Shown: one piece after another, positions 59,495-64,000 of the stretch | Layout of the letters: each line of letters starts with the position of its first letter | Position numbering within the stretch: the stretch's first letter is position 1 | Assembly (NCBI GenBank): GCA_015847255.1 | Contig: JADLZK010005528.1 | Coordinates: 248,001-312,000, forward strand | DNA length: 64,000 nucleotides | DNA from: Hyparrhenia diplandra | Lineage: Eukaryota; Streptophyta; Magnoliopsida; Poales; Poaceae | Direction of reading: 5' to 3' | Translations under genes and position numbers: made by a program | The notes under the pieces: model-generated | The model's database searches: none | What the model was told of the DNA's origin: nothing | The model's input: the letters and a program-made list of their open reading frames with translations, nothing else

Positions 59495-60605
59495 AGATAA
59501 GTATGAGTAAAAAGAATTGATGAATTATTACCTTTGTATACCTGAGTGTGTGTGTACCATCCGCGCATGAAGGAAAGAATGTTGAGACTCTGCGGTGGTA
59601 GCTTGATAATCCATCTCGGGCGGGCCACAAGGCTTAGGTGATACACACATGTAGTGTATATGGACCATGGGCCTTAGTGGTCACAAAGGTTTAAAGGAGG
59701 ATGTTCCCCCTTTCCTTTATCTTCTTTTTTTTTCTTTTTTTTTTTTTCTTTTCTTTTATTGTACTGAGTGTACTTGACCGACATGTTTTTGAGGATAGAG
59801 TTGCCGTGTCGGTGGCATGATGATCTTGGTTTGGTTATGACTTCTGGCGGGAGCAGAGTGAGTCATGCCGAACTCACTCAGTGCAACAAAGGTCTTGGGA
59901 GAGAAAGATCCCTTCTTGCTTATGGAAGCAATGCATGGTGGAGCCATGTCTTCATTGTTTCACTTTGACCATGTAGGCCTAACCCTGCTCCTCTCTCCTC
60001 TTATTATTATTTTTTTCTTTTCTTTTTTTTATATATATCTTTTTTTTCACTCTCTTTTTTTTTTTTTTTTTTTATAGCAAGGAGAGGCTAATCTCTTATT
60101 CATCTCTCTCTCTTTTTTTTTTCATCATATATTTTCCTTTTTTTTTTTTTTTTTCTTTTTTTTTTCTTTTCACTCGAGCTCTCTTTTTTTATAATCCCCT
60201 TGGTGCACTTGGAACTTGATATTCTCACCATCTTCCTCACACACTTGGACTTTCGTAAAAAGTCAAATGTGCAAAGTCGTGGTCTCCTTTTGAGTGTGTT
60301 CCTCCGCCCAAGAGCATCAAAGTTTTCTTGATGTAGCCCCCATGTTTTCGCCGCGTCGTGCCCCTCCACCTGAAATGGTTAGCGACAAGAATACCCGAAG
60401 GTGCATACTAACTTGATAACATGTCCTTGCTTTTATTTATAATTTTTTTTTTCTTTTTTATAAGAGTTTTTTTATATATAAAAGTTTTTTTCTTTTAGAT
60501 AAGCCTAAGATGAACAAAGATCACTACACATGCATATTATCGAACATGTCCTAATAGATCATCCCTTTAACCAATGCCTTCCCCAAAGAACGGCGCGTAA
60601 ATGCT

Positions 60606-62360
60606 TGTTGCATTTCTTAAGCGCAATCACTAGAAATGTGTTTAGAACCCATCTCTAATAACGGGCGCCAGAAAAATGCGCCGCGACATTCCCAAGTAAA
60701 ACCACCATGTCGGTGATCCGAATGGGAACGCCAACGGTGATAGATCTTGCCAAATAAGATATTCATCCGCAAGCGCACGGATCTATCATTGTAGCATTTC
60801 ACCGGGGGAAGTATTCGTGGTATCGTTATTTATATTTTCCCAAAGGAAAGCATGGTGTAAAAGTCTCTAATTCGGACATGGTCAAGATGACACTGAATGT
60901 GTAATAGACCAATGCTCATAATAGGGGTAGAATAAGGTAGGTAGTAGGATAACTTGACACACACACACGAACCAGTCTCAAGGATAAATATAAAAGAATG
61001 AATAAAAGAATAAATCTAATATGGAGTAGGCATATCCTAGATAGTCACGTCAAGATAGCAGATACACACATGTTCAAGCGTTAGAGATTCTAATTCAAGA
61101 TAGCCAAGGTCTCGTTTGAATTGCGGGCACCGCCCACGCCTTAAAGGACGGTGTCCGGCAATTAGTTCTACGACACGGCCCGAACGTGGGGGGATTTCAA
61201 GGGACGGACAAGGCTTGTCACGCGACCAAGCCGCCTACCCTCAACCATGGGATGCACCGCAAAAGATAGGCAACCCTTAGCCCGGACACCACGTCTACAC
61301 TAGTGATTATCACGGGGCGTGTTAACAAGGCTTACCCGTCCCCGGGTCCTTCTACTCAGCGCCGCCCCCGAAGGAACGACTATCAATCCCCGCAACCCAA
61401 CATCAACCAAGGCTAACTGCGGGTAGAACTCAACATATCGATCTAGCTCTTTGGTCTAAACATGTATGTATGATAGACTAAGCACGAAGTTCTATAAGAC
61501 AAGATCATGATATCAAAACTATAGACTAGTTCATCAACCAAGATTATATCACAAGAACTTTGCTCTAATTCAAGAACATGACTATATTGATAAGTAGAGA
61601 ACAAGAACAAAATGAAGAACTCTAAGTTGCTCATACCGCATAGCTCAGTAATGTCTTGCTCTCTTTTTATTATTCTTGCCAAACTCCTCCTAAGTACAAA
61701 CTAAGAAGAAAGAAGAAGAAGAAAGAAGAAGAAGAAGAAGAAGAAGAAGAAGAAGAAGAGGAAGGAGAAGAAGAAGAAGAAGAGAGAGGCTACATTGTGT
61801 GGTGTGTGTTACAATGGTGGGAGATGGCCTCGTTTTATAGGTAGAGGAGAGGGGGCTCATTGGAAGATGTCCCTCCCCACATGGTAGGAGCCAAAACCGA
61901 CCTAGGAGTACCTTCCATGTGACGCCAAACCGACGATCCCACGTCGGTTTCACCCGATTTTGGAAGGTAACAAACCGGCCGAAAAGTTGGGCCCGAACGG
62001 CCCGGCGAGGGTGCGGCCGCACTTTGGGGGTGCTTGCGCACCCCGGCTGGGCCCTGTTCGGGCCGGGCTTTGGCGCTGGCGTCTTTGGGCCTGAAAAGTT
62101 GTGTGGCGGTGTGCGCCGGCCCGGTTCGCGTGTTTTTGTCCATTTCTCCCTTGGGCTTGATATTCTTTCGTGAATGCGCTTTCGGGAGCGCCTTTTTTGT
62201 GCATTTTTCCACTTGTTTCTTATATAGATGCACAATAGTATTTTGGCACTCCAAGTGGAATTATGTCAGTAATAAATGTATATGTGTGTAGCAAGGTATA
62301 GTTTAACCCCTAATTGGTAGAATATTGACGTTAAAAATATGTCGTTAATGACCGTCAACA
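60606..62360 (-). repeat. Right LTR (5' LTR of the minus-strand element)
   Basis: 1,755 bp. It ends GACCGTCAACA at 62360 followed by the ATGAG duplication. It differs from the left LTR by scattered substitutions and many one- to few-base indels, and by the length of the GAA tract. Confidence 0.9.
61703..61786. repeat. (GAA)n microsatellite in the right LTR
   Basis: The counterpart of 56602-56668, longer by several units. Confidence 0.9.
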
Positions 62361-62773
62361 ATGAGCTCGCCTATGAGCTCTTCTATACATTCACCACTCA
62401 GAACCACACAACTCTATCTCCTCAAGCCCTCAATCAGGAGGAGCTCATGTGTGCCCTCCTCCTGCGACTATAAAGGGGAGGTAGGACTCCGGGTTGAGGC
62501 AAGGTTCAAGTTTCACACTCACAAAGACCCACATTCACACCCACTCGATATTGGCACTAGCCTCAATCACTGAGACTTGGGAGCCCTCTCCCTCTCTCGA
62601 TCAGCTTGTACTCGCTCCTGTATGAGCATTTGAGCTCGGATAGTGGTCAGACTGGACTAGGGAGCCCGATTTGCCCCGAACCAGTATAAATCTCGTGTCA
62701 TTGTCTCTAGAGCTAGGCCATCGGAGCACGCATTAGCCAGATATTACTGTGATGGTGGTATTAGACCACGACA
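62361..62773 (+). mobile_element. Outer LTR, right part with TATA box
   Basis: The continuation of 54831-55515. It contains a TATA box (TATAAA at 62469-62474) and ends ...GACCACGACA directly before a primer-binding-like site. These mark it as the R-U5 end of a plus-strand LTR. Confidence 0.65.
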
Positions 62774-62774
62774 G

Positions 62775-62790
62775 TTGGCGCCCCAGGTAG
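62775..62790 (+). other. Primer-binding-like site
   Basis: TTGGCGCCCCAGGTAG follows the LTR end. TGGCGCC sites of this kind are common in plant Ty3/gypsy elements of the Tat/Athila group. Confidence 0.65.
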
Positions 62791-63262
62791 GGGCGGCGCT
62801 AGTGCGACTAAGAAAATGTAATCGAAAGGGAAAGGAAACAGGTTGGAATGATAGAAGACCCGAGTATAAATTTTCTAAGTGGGGTAGCGCCTAAATAAAA
62901 AAGTAATATGCAAGAAGCTACGCAACCCTGGAGAATCATAATAGTCGCTGTTCGAAGAAAGACACTTAAGCCTGAAACCTCTAAGTGGGGTAGCCTAGCC
63001 TAAAGAATGGGATGAAAATGAAGATCGAGTGGGACCGGGACCGAAGTACAAGAAGAGTGGAACAGAAGTGTGGAGTGGCGACAGATCCAGCAATTGTCAA
63101 GAACAAGACTCCCCTAACGGCAAGGAAATCAAAGACTCCCAGGGAATAGCACTGTAAGAAATCGTAACCCACCTCACTCTAAATTCTATTAGATCCTTTT
63201 TCTAGGTTTTCTCTCTAGTTTACTTGAATCTCGGGACGAGATTCTTCTAAGTGGGGTAGATT
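62791..63262 (+). other. Short non-coding retroelement interior
   Basis: No gag or pol. The motif CTAAGTGGGGTAG occurs three times (62875-62887, 62981-62993, 63247-63259); the last is the polypurine tract of the following LTR. The next LTR starts differently from the one on the left, so the segment may join two elements. Confidence 0.6.
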
Positions 63263-64000
63263 TGTAACACCCGTATTTTTGCATCATTTTAAAATTCACT
63301 AAAAATTTGAACTTTTTATAATTAACAACTAAAACTTGATTTATTTTTCGCTCGACCAAAAAACCCGTTTTCGAAAACCTTGCATTGAACTCACCATATA
63401 GAATTATTTAGGGTTTATGTTTGAATGCTTGTATGATTGCTTGTATGTTTGTTGAGCTAGAATTTAATTTGGCATCAAATAAAATATTCCTTGTTTCTCC
63501 GCCAAATATATTTGATCACCCCATGATCAAATATTCCTTTGACCTTCCCTCCGATCCGTCGGACTACCATACCACCAACACTTTCCTCGTCATCACCCAC
63601 CAAATACTCCCCATCGACCTTCTCCTTGATTTACCATCCACCCTACCTCCAACCATCCATAAATTCCAAGTGCTTAGTTTATATTTTCTGGGAAAATGGT
63701 GAAGTCACCACGTGCAAACATATATACATATACATATCAATACATGAAAGTATACCTACACATGAATAAGTATGGGCACCTACAGTCGTACAGGTGCAGT
63801 ACAACTAAATACATATGTGTGGGAGTATACATTGAGTATATAAGTATATATACACGGAAATGGCAAATGACTTCTCAAAGGAAAAAATGGCGCATGGGCC
63901 AGATCTTCCCCTCTCCCTCCTTCCAAGCCCAACAAACCAGCTCAGGCTCTTGGCCCAAACCGGCCAGGCCTGCAAACTCGAGCCAGCAGCAAGCCCAAGA
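63263..64000 (+). mobile_element. Start of a Ty3/gypsy LTR, cut by the window edge
   Basis: It begins TGTAACACCCGTATTTTTGC just after a purine tract and the leader phrase CTCGGGACGAGATTC, both typical of the 3' LTR of plant gypsy elements. The right end lies outside the window. Short frames within it are not recognised. Confidence 0.75.

Larger units (their letters stand above)
57251..60605 (-). other. Non-coding interior, T-rich (plus strand), with repeated polypurine-like motif
   Basis: No protein is recognised. Long T runs recur (57547-57568, 57664-57675, 57729-57760, 60055-60075, 60140-60170). The phrase TCCCC(C)AAGCT, which is the polypurine tract on the minus strand, occurs four times in the same orientation: 57253-57265, 58204-58215, 58312-58324 and 59133-59145. 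Only the first abuts an LTR. Confidence 0.8.
55516..62360 (-). mobile_element. Complete non-autonomous gypsy-like element, 6.8 kb, TSD ATGAG
   Basis: Left LTR 55516-57250, interior 57251-60605, right LTR 60606-62360, flanked by the perfect 5-bp duplication ATGAG. On the minus strand each LTR starts TGTTGACGGTCATTAACG and ends GAAATGCAACA. The purine tract (GCTTGGGGGAGTT) abuts the left LTR, and a primer-binding-like GCGCCGTTCTTTGGGGA lies next to the right LTR. The LTRs are very similar, with scattered indels. The interior has no gag or pol, so it must rely on a partner's proteins. Confidence 0.92.

Noticed and set aside
56602..61786. GAA-rich frames encoding poly-Glu/Lys stretches
   Set aside because: They are microsatellites within LTRs; the length differs between LTRs and no start or domain supports a gene.

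Overview
This is a nuclear genome window from a grass (Poaceae). The evidence is coiled-coil NLR resistance-gene relatives, an F-box gene of the grass type, abundant L1-type LINEs with an RNase H domain, CACTA, hAT, Stowaway and other MITE DNA transposons, and large nested Ty3/gypsy elements. A species cannot be named from the sequence alone. No bacterial, organellar or viral gene set is present, and no tRNA, rRNA or CRISPR locus was seen.

Layout. 1-6.5 kb: a degenerate NLR exon (+) split by a 2.46 kb LINE with a 17-bp target-site duplication (TSD). 7.1-8.2 kb: a CACTA fragment. 8.6-11.0 kb: an F-box gene whose F-box is split at codon 23 by a 966-bp solo LTR with a 5-bp TSD. 12.2-28.4 kb: two tandem minus-strand NLR pseudogenes (A, left; B, right). 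They are separate copies of one gene, so insertions in one can be read against the empty site in the other. A LINE and a CACTA element sit in copy A; a LINE fragment and a ~270-bp insertion sit in copy B. 28.4-31.6 kb: intergenic, with a long inverted repeat, two LINE fragments and a MITE. 31.8-38.6 kb: the best preserved gene, a two-exon CC-NB-LRR (+) with a 2.1 kb hAT element in its intron and one single-base frame break in each exon. 39.8-40.8 kb: a GC-rich possible first exon, telomere-like filler DNA and a MITE. 40.8-64 kb: nested LTR retrotransposons, mostly without coding capacity. These include one with LTRs of about 4.9 kb around only 0.74 kb of internal DNA, and a complete 6.8 kb minus-strand element (1.7 kb LTRs, TSD ATGAG) sitting inside another LTR.

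Genes and function. The host genes all belong to fast-evolving families (NLR immune receptors and F-box substrate receptors). The 1.9-6.4 kb pseudogene and the 31.8-38.6 kb gene belong to one NLR subfamily and share the phase-2 intron just before kinase-2. The tandem A/B pair is a different NLR type with three exons. None of the NLRs has an unbroken frame as given, so the 31.8 kb gene is either a young pseudogene or carries base-call errors. The right third of the window is essentially all retrotransposon.
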